Part shown: one piece after another, positions 1 through 11,593 of the stretch
Layout: the number at the start of each line of letters is the position of its first letter
Numbering within the stretch: the stretch's first letter is position 1
Origin: JAMXLO01 sp963799415
GTDB lineage: Bacteria > Pseudomonadota > Alphaproteobacteria > Acetobacterales > Acetobacteraceae
DNA length: 64,000 nt
Direction: 5' to 3'
NCBI GenBank assembly: GCA_963799415.1
Contig: CAWCXI010000016.1
Location: 34,231 to 98,230, forward strand
Position numbers and translations under genes: made by a program
Notes under the pieces: model-generated
Told to the model about the DNA's origin: nothing
The model's database searches: none
The model's input: the letters and a program-made list of their open reading frames with translations, nothing else

Positions 1-713
1 ACCTGGCCCGATGCGTCGCGCACCGGACCGGCGACCGTGGCGGCGCCGGCAACGACCTCATCGGTGGTGAGCAGATAGCCGCGGGTGCGAATGCGCTGGA
101 GGTCGGCGGCGATCCAGGCGGCGTCTGTTCTGGTTGCCGGCGTGAAGCGTGGCAGGCGCTGGGCGAGTACCTGGGTCTGCACCGCCTCCGGCGCGTGGGC
201 CAGCAATAGCCGGCTCGACCCGGCGTGCAGCGGTTGGCGCTTGCCGACCTCACTGTACAGTCGCAGGCCCGGGTCGGCTTGGTAGATCGCGATGGTCTCG
301 CTCTCCAGCCCGTCGCGTACCCTAAGATAGGCATTCTCGCCGCAGGTCTTGCCGAGGGCGGCGAGGAACGGCATGGCGGTCGCCTCGAGTGCGCCTTGCT
401 CGGCTGCCGCACGGCCAAGGACGCCCCATCGGGCGCCGAGCCGCCACATCCCGCGCGCTTCGTCCTGGATCGCGAAACCGCGAGCCTCCAGGGTCCGCAA
501 CAGGCGGAAGCCGGCCGTACGGGTGCAGCGTGCCTGGTCGGCCAGGGCTGCCAACGGAGCCGGACCGATACGCGACAATGCCTCAAGCAGGTCGAGCGCG
601 CGACCTACCGCGGCGATGCTGTAGTCTCGCCCGGTAGCAGTGGGCTCGTGCGATCCGTTGCCGGCGCGGGACTTCGGTCGGGCCTTCCCCTTGCTACGGC
701 TAGCCTGCGCCAT
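1..713 (-). CDS. IclR-family transcriptional regulator (3' end outside window)
   Basis: Reading the minus strand from an ATG at 713 gives 237 codons with no stop before the window edge. After a basic, low-complexity N-terminus of about 28 residues comes a winged helix typical of IclR regulators: AVGRALDLLEAL, then LAALADQARCTRTAGFRLLRTLEARGF split over recognition and wing segments. A ligand-binding domain follows, with the usual LYSEVGKRQPLHAGSSRLLLA pattern ahead of the sensing pocket and TTDEVVAGAATVAGPV at the cut end. Such proteins repress or activate catabolic operons on binding small aromatic or organic acids. No target is visible, because its neighbour is the tRNA-Leu/tig locus. It reads away from tig. 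The family call is firm; the exact start is less so. Confidence 0.85.
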   Translation of the reverse strand, partial: MAQASRSKGKARPKSRAGNGSHEPTATGRDYSIAAVGRALDLLEALSRIGPAPLAALADQARCTRTAGFRLLRTLEARGFAIQDEARGMWRLGARWGVLGRAAAEQGALEATAMPFLAALGKTCGENAYLRVRDGLESETIAIYQADPGLRLYSEVGKRQPLHAGSSRLLLAHAPEAVQTQVLAQRLPRFTPATRTDAAWIAADLQRIRTRGYLLTTDEVVAGAATVAGPVRDASGQ

Positions 714-933
714 GCGTACACCTACGAAATGATACCGGTTGAAACCAAGTTAGCACGAGAGTGACCGGATTGGCATGGGGGCAAGCGAGAAGATGTGAGC
801 AAGTAACGCGCAAGTTCCCTACGGGCGATCGGGACAGACGGGGGAGTTCTCGCACCGCGCACGCCACGGGTCAAAGGGCATGCCCCGAAAAGCGCCGTCC
901 GCTTCCTTGTCCCGCCGGGCAGCGTGCGCTAAA

Positions 934-954
934 GCCCCGCCTTCGCGGCGGGGC
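934..954. other. GC-rich hairpin upstream of tRNA-Leu
   Basis: GCCCCGCC (934-941) pairs with GGCGGGGC (947-954) around a TTCGC loop. On the plus strand there is no T-tract; on the minus strand the stem is followed by TTT. It could end transcription towards the IclR gene or be a structured leader of the tRNA. The rest of the 714-965 gap shows nothing I recognise. Confidence 0.4.
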
Positions 955-965
955 GGCACACGAGC

Positions 966-1050
966 GCGGGCGTGGTGGAACTGGCAGACACGCCAGATTT
1001 AGGTTCTGGTGGCGCAAGCCGTGGGGGTTCAAATCCCTCCGCCCGCACCA
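966..1050 (+). tRNA. tRNA-Leu (anticodon TAG)
   Basis: An 85-nt class II tRNA. The acceptor stem GCGGGCG (966-972) pairs with CGCCCGC (1040-1046) and the CCA tail is encoded. The anticodon stem CCAGA/TCTGG encloses loop TTTAGGT, giving anticodon TAG (reads CUA/CUN leucine codons). A long variable arm and the T-loop GTTCAAATC are present. It lies 31 bases ahead of tig, a common alphaproteobacterial arrangement. Confidence 0.95.
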
Positions 1051-1081
1051 CGCTGCGGGCGGATATCGACGGGGTTGGACA

Positions 1082-2554
1082 ATGCAGGTTACAGAAACGC
1101 TCTCCGAAGGGCTGAAGCGCGCCTACACCGTGGTGGTTCCGGCCGCCGATATCGAGAGCAAGCGCTCCGCCAGACTGGCCAATCTCGGCAAGACACTGAC
1201 CTTGCCCGGGTTTCGGCCAGGCAAGATCCCCCCAACCGTGGTGCGCCAGCGCTTCGGCACGGCGGTCAATGCCGAGGTGCTGGAAGAGTTTGTCACCGAG
1301 GCTACCCAGCAGGTGCTGACCGAGCGCGGCCTGCGACCGGCGCTGCAACCCAAGGTCGACGTCCTGAGCCTCGATCCGAGCGGCTCCTCGGCCAAGGACC
1401 TGGAGTTCAAGGTCGAGTTGGAGCTGCTGCCCGAGATAACGCTGCCTGATTTCGGGACGATCCAGCTCACCCGACTGCGGGCCGAGGCTCCTGTGGAGGC
1501 TGTGGACGAGGCGCTCGCGGGCATCGCCCAACGCAACCGGGCTCTCGAACCGATCGCAGCCGAAGAGCTCGGTGACCGCGGTGCGGCGAAGGGCGAGGTG
1601 CTCAACGTCGACTACGTCGGGCGCATCGATGGGACCGAGTTTCCCGGTGGTACCGGCAAGGGCATCGAGGTGGAAATCGGTGGCACGGGCTTCATCCCGG
1701 GCTTCAGCGAGCAGCTCGAGGGGATGAAGCCGGGTGAGACCCGCACGATCGAGGTTACCTTCCCGGCTGAATACGGGGTTCCGACCTTGGCTGGAAAGCC
1801 CGCGAACTTCGATGTCACCGCCCACACGCTGAGCCGTCCGCTGGTGCCGACGCTCGACGATGAGCTGGCGAAGAAGCTCGCCTTCGAGGATCTGGCGGAG
1901 ATGCGGGAGACCGTTAACCGGCGGTTTCAGACCGAGTACGACCAGATGGCCCGGCTGCGGCTGAAGCGCCAGTTGCTGGATGCGCTCGCGGATATGACAA
2001 AGTTCGCCTCTCCTGAGGGGATGGTGGAGCAGGAATTCAGCCAGATCTGGCAACGCCTGGAGGCAGATCGGCAGGCCGGACGGCTGGACGAAGACGACAA
2101 GGCGAAGGACGAGGAGACGCTGAAGGCCGAGTATCGGGCCATCGCGGAGCGCCGCGTTCGGCTGGGCCTGTTGCTGGCGGAGATCGGCCGGGTGAACAGC
2201 ATCACCGTGGGACAGGACGAGATGGCCCGTGCGATGCGCGCCGAGGCGATGCGCTATCCGGGCCAGGAACAGCAGTTGTTCGAGTTCTTCCGGCAGAACC
2301 CGCGGGCAGCCGAGGCGTTGCGCAGTCCATTGTTCGAGGAAAAGGTCATCGACTTCATCCTGGAGCTGGCCAAGGTCGAGGAGAGGACCGTCACGCCGGC
2401 GGAACTGGTGGAGGAACCGCCGGCCGCTGATCAGCCCGCGCCCACCACCGACCAATCTGCGGCTGCAATCGACCAACCGGTGGTCACGACCGACCAACCT
2501 GCCGCCACTGACCACCCCGCGGAGGCCACCGACCCGCCGGCGGCCACGGATTGA
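1082..2554 (+). CDS. tig: trigger factor, ribosome-associated chaperone and prolyl isomerase
   Basis: This 490-residue protein binds the ribosome exit tunnel and shields nascent chains. The N-terminus MQVTETLSEGLKR and the GFRPGKIPPTVV loop (ribosome-binding signature) fix the start at 1082; an upstream open frame only reads through the tRNA. The central FKBP-type domain contains NVDYVGRIDG and FIPGFSEQLEGMKPGE, and a long helical C-terminal region follows. The last roughly 45 residues are an unusual Pro/Thr/Asp/Gln tail with repeated TDQPA-like units, absent from E. coli trigger factor. It is first in the tig-clpP-clpX-lon order, linking folding and proteolysis genes. Confidence 0.96.
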   Translation: MQVTETLSEGLKRAYTVVVPAADIESKRSARLANLGKTLTLPGFRPGKIPPTVVRQRFGTAVNAEVLEEFVTEATQQVLTERGLRPALQPKVDVLSLDPSGSSAKDLEFKVELELLPEITLPDFGTIQLTRLRAEAPVEAVDEALAGIAQRNRALEPIAAEELGDRGAAKGEVLNVDYVGRIDGTEFPGGTGKGIEVEIGGTGFIPGFSEQLEGMKPGETRTIEVTFPAEYGVPTLAGKPANFDVTAHTLSRPLVPTLDDELAKKLAFEDLAEMRETVNRRFQTEYDQMARLRLKRQLLDALADMTKFASPEGMVEQEFSQIWQRLEADRQAGRLDEDDKAKDEETLKAEYRAIAERRVRLGLLLAEIGRVNSITVGQDEMARAMRAEAMRYPGQEQQLFEFFRQNPRAAEALRSPLFEEKVIDFILELAKVEERTVTPAELVEEPPAADQPAPTTDQSAAAIDQPVVTTDQPAATDHPAEATDPPAATD

Positions 2555-2633
2555 AGTATCGGCCGTTTGGCCGGTTGGAGTCCGGACCGGTTTCACCTAT
2601 CTATGGATACTTGCCGACTTGAGGGTGTCCACC

Positions 2634-3278
2634 ATGAAGGATCGCGATCCCGTTGAGATCTATTCCAATAATCTTGTTCCAATGGTGGTGGAGCAGACCG
2701 CCCGGGGGGAGCGCGCCTACGACATCTATTCGCTGCTGCTGAAGCAGCGGATCATATTTCTCACAGGTGCGGTCTTTGACCAGGTCAGCTCGCTTATCTG
2801 CGCCCAGCTCCTGTATCTGGAGTCCGAGAACCCCAGCAAGGATGTCTCGTTCTATATCAATAGTCCCGGCGGCGTCGTGTCGGCCGGCCTCGCGATCTAT
2901 GACACGATGCAATATATCCGCAGCCCGGTGTCCACCGTCTGCATCGGACAGGCGGCCTCGATGGGTAGCCTGCTGCTGGCGGCGGGTGCCAAGGGCAAGC
3001 GCTACGCCCTGCCCAATTCACGGATCATGGTCCACCAGCCGTCGGGAGGCGCTCAGGGCCAGGCGACCGACATCGAAATCCAGGCGCGGGAGATCCTGAC
3101 CCTGCGCAAGCGGCTGAACGAGATCTATGTCCGCCACACTGGCCAGCCGCTCGAGGCGATCGAGCGCAGGCTGGAGCGCGACACCTACATGTCGGCGGAG
3201 GAAAGCCGCGATTTCGGCCTGGTCGATGAAGTGGTGGAGAACCGCCCCACGCCGGAAGAACTCGGCGGGCGGTCCTGA
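2634..3278 (+). CDS. clpP: ATP-dependent Clp protease proteolytic subunit
   Basis: A 214-residue serine peptidase that forms the double-heptamer chamber fed by ClpX or ClpA. The catalytic Ser sits in QAASMGS (about residue 109) and the His in MVHQPSGG (about residue 134); the Asp-containing segment FGLVDEVV is near the end. The start at 2634 gives MKDRDPVEIYSNNLVPMVVEQ, matching the family's N-terminal propeptide and mature region. An upstream open frame is noise from tig. It lies 79 bases after tig and upstream of clpX. Confidence 0.97.
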   Translation: MKDRDPVEIYSNNLVPMVVEQTARGERAYDIYSLLLKQRIIFLTGAVFDQVSSLICAQLLYLESENPSKDVSFYINSPGGVVSAGLAIYDTMQYIRSPVSTVCIGQAASMGSLLLAAGAKGKRYALPNSRIMVHQPSGGAQGQATDIEIQAREILTLRKRLNEIYVRHTGQPLEAIERRLERDTYMSAEESRDFGLVDEVVENRPTPEELGGRS

Positions 3279-3419
3279 CCTAGGGCCTTCAGCCTGGCGC
3301 GCCATTTCTTGGCCGAAGGGACGGCAGTAGCCTAGGCCGATCGTGGTTCTTGTCCCCTCCGGCCCCCGGAGAGTAAAGTCACCCCCGTGGCTCCCCGCGA
3401 GTCCGGGGCAGGAGTACGC

Positions 3420-4673
<1,254 letters not shown>

Positions 4674-4722
4674 GCCGCCGGTAGCAGTCGCTCGCGAAAT
4701 TGCGACCGTGAAATTCGAAGGT

Positions 4723-4751
4723 CTTGCGTTGCATAGCCCGGCAGCCGATAT
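4723..4751 (+). promoter_or_regulatory. possible heat-shock (sigma32-type) promoter ahead of lon
   Basis: CTTG at 4723-4726, an 18-base spacer and CCGATAT at 4745-4751 resemble the alphaproteobacterial heat-shock pattern CTTG-N17/18-CYTATNT with one mismatch. It stands about 110 bases before the lon start. lon is heat-induced in many bacteria, so placement makes sense, but this rests on motif reading alone. Confidence 0.3.
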
Positions 4752-4858
4752 GCCATTTTGTCCAGTGGGCTTGCCGGCCCGTTGGGGCGCCTACCGTGCC
4801 GCAAGGGTTGCATAAGTCGGGCGGATTGGGCGTCGACTGTCCATAAAGGAGGTCAACC

Positions 4859-7327
<2,469 letters not shown>

Positions 7328-7342
7328 TCGCGCGCTCATGGA

Positions 7343-7376
7343 AAAGGCCCGTCGGCATGGTCCGGCGGGCCTTTCT
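7343..7376 (+). terminator. rho-independent terminator after lon
   Basis: A 13-bp stem pairs AAAGGCCCGTCGG (7343-7355) with CCGGCGGGCCTTT (7362-7374), with one T-G pair and a loop of CATGGT, followed by CTG. It begins 16 bases after the lon stop. Confidence 0.8.
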
Positions 7377-7478
7377 GCTGCATTGACGTGGCAGAAACTG
7401 CGCCATTAGTGTCGCGCCCCCGGTCGGCCATCGGCGCCGGCGCCACCTTGCATCACCGCATCAAGAGGAATTGAGCCA

Positions 7479-7751
7479 GTGAACAAAATGGATCTCATCG
7501 CGGCTGTCGCTGACCAGACCGATTTGCCGCGTAACAAGGCGACCGAGGTAGTTGATGCGGTGTTCGGTGTGATCGAGGGTGCGCTCAAGAACAAGGAAGA
7601 GGTGCGCCTGCTTGGGTTTGGCACGTTCGCGACGGCTGAGCGCAAGGCCGGCACCGGCCGCAATCCGCGCACTGGCGAGGAGATGCCAATCCCGGCTTCG
7701 ACCACCGTCCGCTTCAAAGCCGGAAAGGGGTTGAAGGACGCGGTTCAGTGA
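7479..7751 (+). CDS. hup: HU-family DNA-binding protein
   Basis: A 90-residue histone-like protein that bends and compacts DNA as a dimer. It has the typical N-terminal helices (LIAAVADQTDLPRNKA), the GFGTFAT turn and the DNA-binding arm with RNPRTGEEMPIPA, ending in FKAGKGLKDAV. The GTG at 7479 is preferred over the ATG three codons later because AGAGGAA stands eight bases upstream and relatives begin MNK. It is monocistronic after the lon terminator and ahead of two tRNAs. Confidence 0.95.
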   Translation: MNKMDLIAAVADQTDLPRNKATEVVDAVFGVIEGALKNKEEVRLLGFGTFATAERKAGTGRNPRTGEEMPIPASTTVRFKAGKGLKDAVQ

Positions 7752-7759
7752 CCCACTGC

Positions 7760-7834
7760 GGGCGGTTAGCTCAGCGGTAGAGCGTCTCGTTTACACCGAG
7801 AGGGTCGGCGGTTCGAACCCGTCACCGCCCACCA
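7760..7834 (+). tRNA. tRNA-Val (anticodon TAC)
   Basis: A 75-nt cloverleaf. Acceptor GGGCGGT (7760-7766) pairs with ACCGCCC (7824-7830), ACCA ends at 7834, the D-arm is AGCTCAGCGGTAGAGC, and the anticodon loop TTTACAC gives TAC. It lies eight bases after the hup stop codon. Confidence 0.95.
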
Positions 7835-7902
7835 ATGGTAAGTGCCAAGGGTGAGTGCTTGACCCGGCAATGCGCGCGCCGTAAGTCGTGCCCCCTGTTT
7901 GC

Positions 7903-7979
<77 letters not shown>

Positions 7980-8113
7980 GCAAGCCAGGGCCTATGGCGG
8001 TGGCGCGCGGTTAGGGTTAATGTCCGCGCGTTTCGCGTCGGGGTGTCCTGGCATGGCCCGGTCCTGAGGGCCGCGTCCGGCGTGTGACGCACGCCTGTTC
8101 GATCGGACCTGAC

Positions 8114-8479
8114 ATGCAGCCAGTGCTCTACGGATATCTGCCCGTTCTGGTGTTCATGGTGATCGCCGGGGGAATCGCCCTGGCGCTAGTGGGCGGTTCG
8201 CTGATCGCCGCTCGGCAGAAGCCGTATCCCGAGAAGGTTTCCGCCTATGAATGCGGCTTCGAGCCGTTCGACGATGCGCGGCGGCGCTTCGATGTGCGGT
8301 TCTATCTGGTGGCAATTCTTTTCATCATCTTCGATCTCGAGGTTGCGTTCCTGTTTCCTTGGGCAGTTTCGCTGAAGGACATCGGTTGGTTCGGTTTCCT
8401 GTCGATGCTGGGTTTCCTCGGCGTACTGACCGTCGGCTTCGTCTACGAGTGGTGCAAGGGGGCGCTTGATTGGGAGTGA
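8114..8479 (+). CDS. nuoA: NADH-quinone oxidoreductase subunit A
   Basis: A 121-residue membrane subunit of complex I at the junction of arm and membrane domain. Three hydrophobic segments are visible: one near the N-terminus, FYLVAILFIIFDLEVAFLFPW in the middle and FLSMLGFLGVLTVGFVYEW near the end. The conserved YECGFEPFDDARRRFDVRFY loop is present. The ATG at 8114 gives the family length; an in-frame GTG at 8084 would add ten residues. It is the first gene of the operon. The 8480-8543 gap before nuoB holds a palindromic repeat. Confidence 0.95.
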   Translation: MQPVLYGYLPVLVFMVIAGGIALALVGGSLIAARQKPYPEKVSAYECGFEPFDDARRRFDVRFYLVAILFIIFDLEVAFLFPWAVSLKDIGWFGFLSMLGFLGVLTVGFVYEWCKGALDWE

Positions 8480-8481
8480 AA

Positions 8482-8514
8482 GACGTGGGTCCCGGCCGTC
8501 GCCGGGATGATGAC
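8482..8514 (+). repeat. family B palindromic repeat (GACGTGG...ATGAC type)
   Basis: The unit starts GACGTGGGT and ends GATGATGAC, with an inner stem CCCGGC (8491-8496) / GCCGGG (8501-8506) around CGTC. The same outline recurs at 21133-21196, 39982-40013, 42201-42232 and 42967-42993. This copy separates nuoA from nuoB. Confidence 0.65.
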
Positions 8515-8543
8515 GCCCGGCGTCGTCAAATGGGAGTAGCGGC

Positions 8544-9110
8544 ATGAGTGGAAGCACTACCATCGCCCAAGGGGTTCAGTGGAACCGCGACGCGTTGCAG
8601 CCGGGTCCGGAGCAGGATGCGGTGGTGAAGGGCATCACCGGTGAGATCGCCGACAAGGGCTTCATCGTCGCCAACATCGACAAGGTGGTGAACTGGGCGC
8701 GCACCGGCTCGCTGTGGCCGATGACGTTTGGCCTGGCGTGCTGCGCGGTGGAGATGATTCATGCCTATATGCCGCGCTACGACCTCGATCGGTTCGGCAC
8801 CATCCCGCGCGCCTCGCCGCGGCAAAGCGACGTGATGATTGTCGCCGGCACGCTGACCAACAAGATGGCGCCGGCGTTGCGCAAGGTGTACGACCAGATG
8901 CCAGAGCCGCGCTGGGTGATCAGCATGGGAAGCTGTGCCAACGGCGGCGGGTACTATCACTACAGCTATTCGGTGGTGCGCGGCTGCGATCGCGTCGTGC
9001 CGGTGGATGTATACGTGCCGGGCTGTCCGCCCACCGCCGAGGCACTGGTGTACGGCATCATGCAGTTGCAGAAGAAGATCCGCCGCACGGGGACGATCCT
9101 TCGTGGCTGA
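8544..9110 (+). CDS. nuoB: NADH-quinone oxidoreductase subunit B
   Basis: This 188-residue peripheral subunit holds iron-sulfur cluster N2, the last electron carrier before quinone. The tandem Cys pair is in FGLACCAVEMIH and the other ligands are in GSCANGGGYY and VPGCPPTAEAL. A hydrophilic N-terminal extension of about 40 residues precedes the fold. It overlaps nuoC by eight bases, suggesting coupled translation. Confidence 0.97.
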   Translation: MSGSTTIAQGVQWNRDALQPGPEQDAVVKGITGEIADKGFIVANIDKVVNWARTGSLWPMTFGLACCAVEMIHAYMPRYDLDRFGTIPRASPRQSDVMIVAGTLTNKMAPALRKVYDQMPEPRWVISMGSCANGGGYYHYSYSVVRGCDRVVPVDVYVPGCPPTAEALVYGIMQLQKKIRRTGTILRG

Positions 9111-9726
9111 TATCGTTGAAGCCGTTGCTGCTCTGCCTGGCGTTCGTGCCGTGGCTACGGAGAAAGGTGAGATTATCGCGCATGCCGATCGCGACCAGCT
9201 GCTGCAATTGGTAATGACGCTGCGCGATGATCCGCGGTTCGCGTTTGAGCAGGTTATGGACATTTGCGGCGTTGATTGGCCGGAACGCGCTGAGCGGTTC
9301 GATGTGGTCTACAATCTACTGTCGGTGTCATTGAATCAGCGCCTGCGTCTGATCGTCACGACCGCCGAGAACATCCCGGTGCCGTCGGTGCACACCGTAT
9401 GGCCGGTTGCGACGTGGTGGGAGCGCGAGGCCTGGGACCTGTTCGGCATTGTGTTCTCCGATCAACCGGATCTGCGGCGCATCCTGACCGATTACGGATT
9501 CGAAGGGCACCCGCTGCGCAAGGACTTCCCGCTGACCGGCTATGTCGAGGTTCGCTACGACGAAGACCGCAAGGCGGTGGTGTACGAACCGGTGCGGCTG
9601 ACGCAGGATTTCAGATCGTTCGACTTCCTGTCGCCGTGGGAGGCGATCACCACGCTGCCCGGCGACGAGAAGGTGCACACGGCGCGGGCGGCGGAAGCGC
9701 AGCCGCCATCCGAGACGAAGGCGTGA
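9103..9726 (+). CDS. nuoC: NADH-quinone oxidoreductase subunit C
   Basis: A 207-residue subunit of the connecting module of complex I. The 30-kDa signature is visible as TVWPVATWWEREAWDLFGI followed by DLRRILTDYGFEGHPLRKDFPLTG. The GTG at 9103, inside the end of nuoB, gives VADIVEAVAALPG and a normal length; the longer open frame upstream is antisense-like noise. C and D are separate genes here, unlike the fused nuoCD of enterobacteria. Confidence 0.95.
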   Translation: MADIVEAVAALPGVRAVATEKGEIIAHADRDQLLQLVMTLRDDPRFAFEQVMDICGVDWPERAERFDVVYNLLSVSLNQRLRLIVTTAENIPVPSVHTVWPVATWWEREAWDLFGIVFSDQPDLRRILTDYGFEGHPLRKDFPLTGYVEVRYDEDRKAVVYEPVRLTQDFRSFDFLSPWEAITTLPGDEKVHTARAAEAQPPSETKA

Positions 9727-9730
9727 GACG

Positions 9731-10948
9731 ATGAGCGAAACGCCAGATATCGAGGCCAGCCCGACCGCGACAAAGGTCGTCGAGATCGACAGCCACTCGA
9801 TCAATTTCGGACCTCAGCATCCGGCTGCGCATGGTGTGCTGCGGCTGATCCTGGAGATGGACGGCGAGGTGGTGGAGCGTGCCGATCCACATATCGGCCT
9901 GCTGCATCGCGGCACCGAGAAGCTAATCGAGCACAAGACGTACATGCAGGCGGTGCCGTATTTCGATCGGCTCGATTACGTCTCGCCGATGTGCGAGGAG
10001 CATGCTTTCGCGCTGGCGACCGAGAAGCTGTTGGATATCGAGGTGCCGGAACGCGGGCAATGGATCCGCGTGTTGTTCGCCGAAATCACCCGGGTGCTGA
10101 ACCATCTGCTGAACGTGACGACCTATGCGCTGGATGTCGGCGCGATCACGCCGAGCCTGTGGGGGTTCGAGGAACGCGAGAAGCTGATGGAGTTCCACGA
10201 GGCCGCGTCGGGCGCGCGGCTCCATGCGAACTACTTCCGCCCGGGAGGCGTGTCGAAGGATCTCCCAGCGGGTCTGGACGCTCGGATTGCGGCGTGGGCC
10301 GAGACGTTCCCGAAGTTCGTCGACGACCTGGAAGAGTTGCTGACCGGCAATCGCATCTGGAAGCAGCGAACGGTCGATATCGGTGTGATGGATGCGCAGG
10401 CGGCGCTGGCTTGGGGATTCACCGGACCCTGTCTGCGCGCGAGCGGCGTGCCGTGGGATCTGCGTCGGTCGCAGCCCTATGACAAATACGCCGAGGTGGA
10501 CTTCAAGATTCCGGTCGGCCGCAACGGTGATTGCTATGATCGGTATCTCGTGCGGCTTGCCGAGATGCGTGAGAGCGTGAAGATCATTCAGCAGGCGCTG
10601 GGCAGACTGAGGCCGGGCCCGGTGAAGGTGCAGGACCACAAATTCTCGCCGCCACATCGCTCTGAGATGAAGCGCTCGATGGAGGCGCTGATCCATCACT
10701 TCAAGCTTTACACCGAGGGGTATCACGTGCCGCCCGGCGCCACCTATACTGTGGTGGAAAGTCCCAAGGGGGAGTTCGGTGTCTATCTTGTCGCCGACGG
10801 CACCAATCGTCCCTATCGCTGCAAGATCCGCTCGACCGGTTTCGCCTTCCTCCAGGCGCTTGACGTGATGGCGAAGCGGCACATGCTGGCGGACACAGTG
10901 GCGATCATCGGGTCGCTCGACATCGTGTTCGGCGAGATCGACAGATAG
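9731..10948 (+). CDS. nuoD: NADH-quinone oxidoreductase subunit D
   Basis: A 405-residue, 49-kDa-type subunit that builds the quinone pocket with NuoB. The signatures INFGPQHPAAHGVLRL near the N-terminus and the conserved C-terminal region ending IVFGEIDR are present, with HIGLLHRGTEKLIE between them. It starts four bases after nuoC and is followed three bases later by nuoE. Confidence 0.97.
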   Translation: MSETPDIEASPTATKVVEIDSHSINFGPQHPAAHGVLRLILEMDGEVVERADPHIGLLHRGTEKLIEHKTYMQAVPYFDRLDYVSPMCEEHAFALATEKLLDIEVPERGQWIRVLFAEITRVLNHLLNVTTYALDVGAITPSLWGFEEREKLMEFHEAASGARLHANYFRPGGVSKDLPAGLDARIAAWAETFPKFVDDLEELLTGNRIWKQRTVDIGVMDAQAALAWGFTGPCLRASGVPWDLRRSQPYDKYAEVDFKIPVGRNGDCYDRYLVRLAEMRESVKIIQQALGRLRPGPVKVQDHKFSPPHRSEMKRSMEALIHHFKLYTEGYHVPPGATYTVVESPKGEFGVYLVADGTNRPYRCKIRSTGFAFLQALDVMAKRHMLADTVAIIGSLDIVFGEIDR

Positions 10949-10950
10949 AC

Positions 10951-11589
10951 ATGGCTGAGAAAAACGACACCGGCTTCGTTCAGCCGGAGCACTTTCTGTT
11001 CGATGCGGAGAGCGAGGCGGCAATTCCACCAATCCTGGCGAAGTATCCGCCGGGAAAGCAGGCGAGCGCGGTGCTGCCAATGCTCTATCTGGTGCAGGAC
11101 CAGATGAAGCGGCAGACCGACAGCGCCTGGGTGCCGACTGCGGGCATGGATGAGGTGGCGCGACGGCTCGATATGGCGCCGATCCGCGTCTATGAGGTTG
11201 CAACGTTCTATTTCATGTTCAACCTGCGGCCGATCGGCAAATGGCATCTGCAGGTCTGCACCACCACGCCGTGCTGGCTGCGCGGTTCGGACGACGTGGT
11301 GGCGGCGTGCCGCGCGGAGACCGGCATCCAGGGGTGGGGGGAGACGAGCGCGGACGGTGAATTCACCATGACCGAGGTCGAGTGCGTCGGCGGCTGTGTC
11401 AATGCGCCGATCATCCAGGTCAACGATGACTTTTACGAGGATTTGGACGCCGAAAGCACGAAGCAGTTGCTGGAGGCGTTGCGCCGCAGCACACCACCGA
11501 AGCCGGGATCGGTAAAGGGCCGTCAGACATCCGCGCCCGAAGGTGGACCGACGACATTGACGACATTGCACTTCGGTGCGGAGAGCTGA
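10951..11589 (+). CDS. nuoE: NADH-quinone oxidoreductase subunit E
   Basis: A 212-residue, 24-kDa-type subunit of the NADH-oxidising module. The [2Fe-2S] ligands are in QVCTTTPCWLRG and VECVGGCVNAP. After the thioredoxin-like domain there is a Pro/Thr-rich C-terminal tail of about 45 residues not needed for the fold. It runs into nuoF with about two intervening bases. Confidence 0.95.
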   Translation: MAEKNDTGFVQPEHFLFDAESEAAIPPILAKYPPGKQASAVLPMLYLVQDQMKRQTDSAWVPTAGMDEVARRLDMAPIRVYEVATFYFMFNLRPIGKWHLQVCTTTPCWLRGSDDVVAACRAETGIQGWGETSADGEFTMTEVECVGGCVNAPIIQVNDDFYEDLDAESTKQLLEALRRSTPPKPGSVKGRQTSAPEGGPTTLTTLHFGAES

Positions 11590-11593
11590 GCCG

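Noticed and set aside
929..2596. 555-codon open frame opposite tig
   Set aside because: Its codons mirror the trigger factor gene, it has no recognisable domain and high GC routinely opens such antisense frames.
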